Positions 29,641 through 29,672 of a stretch of 29,672 nucleotides of DNA are shown here, one piece after another; positions within the stretch are counted from its first letter, which is position 1; every line of letters begins with the position of its first letter. Under the pieces are notes generated by a model, which saw nothing but the letters and a program-made list of their open reading frames with translations, had not been told where the DNA came from and ran no database searches. Position numbers and translations under genes: made by a program. Origin of the DNA: Coptodactyla brooksi. Lineage: Eukaryota; Arthropoda; Insecta; Coleoptera; Scarabaeidae. The stretch is taken from positions 1-29,672 of the forward strand of contig JAWQRM010000127.1 of assembly GCA_033557675.1 (NCBI GenBank), in the 5' to 3' direction.

Positions 29641-29672
29641 ATTATTTTAAAAATTATGAATTAGAGAAATAC

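Noticed and set aside
1..29672. CRISPR array, bacterial operons or a prokaryotic mobile element
   Set aside because: No regularly spaced short repeats, no adjacent prokaryotic genes, and the recognisable proteins are eukaryotic transposon families.

Overview
The window looks like AT-rich, non-genic nuclear DNA from an arthropod, most likely an insect. This is inferred from the mix of decayed mobile elements: several mariner and Tc1 copies, piggyBac, hAT, Jockey, CR1-like and Penelope-like pieces, tRNA-derived repeats, and a short element of the CAGGGTGTTCC kind common in arthropod genomes. No complete host gene could be supported. There is no bacterial signal: no Shine-Dalgarno-linked ORFs, operons or CRISPR array. 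Almost every long ORF is a piece of a transposon protein or a chance frame. The genus is not identified.

Layout. (1) 1-6740 is a nested inverted and tandem repeat block. A repeat called A occurs four times (two forward, two reverse) and a flanking repeat B occurs twice in opposite orientation, giving arms of about 2 kb. The right arm holds a 181-bp MITE-like foldback (5477-5657). Both arms contain the 3' end of a hAT element; the right copy runs into a decayed hAT transposase (6714-7105, minus). Copies 1 and 3 of A share a 123-bp open segment flanked by good splice signals. (2) 7850-8150 and 16460-16870 are two copies of a tandemly arranged, tRNA-derived repeat carrying a 16-bp palindrome. 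(3) 11160-13010 has a Jockey-like reverse transcriptase scrap and a decayed copy of a multicopy arthropod protein of unknown function, both on the minus strand. (4) 13070-13235 and 16289-16430 are inverted copies of a small dispersed repeat. (5) 14538-15062 and 19553-19895 are inverted copies of another dispersed repeat with a short conserved reading frame. (6) 17833-18631 is a mariner 5' end joined to a Tc1 3' end. (7) 20240-22790 has a piggyBac C-terminus, a mariner C-terminus and an internally deleted mariner with both terminal repeats. (8) 23924-24153 is an unrecognised exon-like open segment ending in a strong splice donor. (9) 25160-26444 has a second piggyBac C-terminus and the 3' end of a CR1-like LINE. 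(10) 26950-29010 is a Jockey-like LINE (minus) split by a 1229-bp mariner (27541-28769) with intact TIRs and TA duplication but a broken transposase. (11) 29272-29640 is the C-terminal end of a Penelope-like element with a GIY-YIG domain.

The pieces do not work together as a pathway. They record successive insertions, internal deletions and duplications. The least ordinary signals are the nested inverted-repeat block with its exon-like segment, the tandem tRNA-derived unit, the mariner/Tc1 junction and the paired repeat-borne reading frames. All family names come from residue patterns read by eye; no database search was possible.
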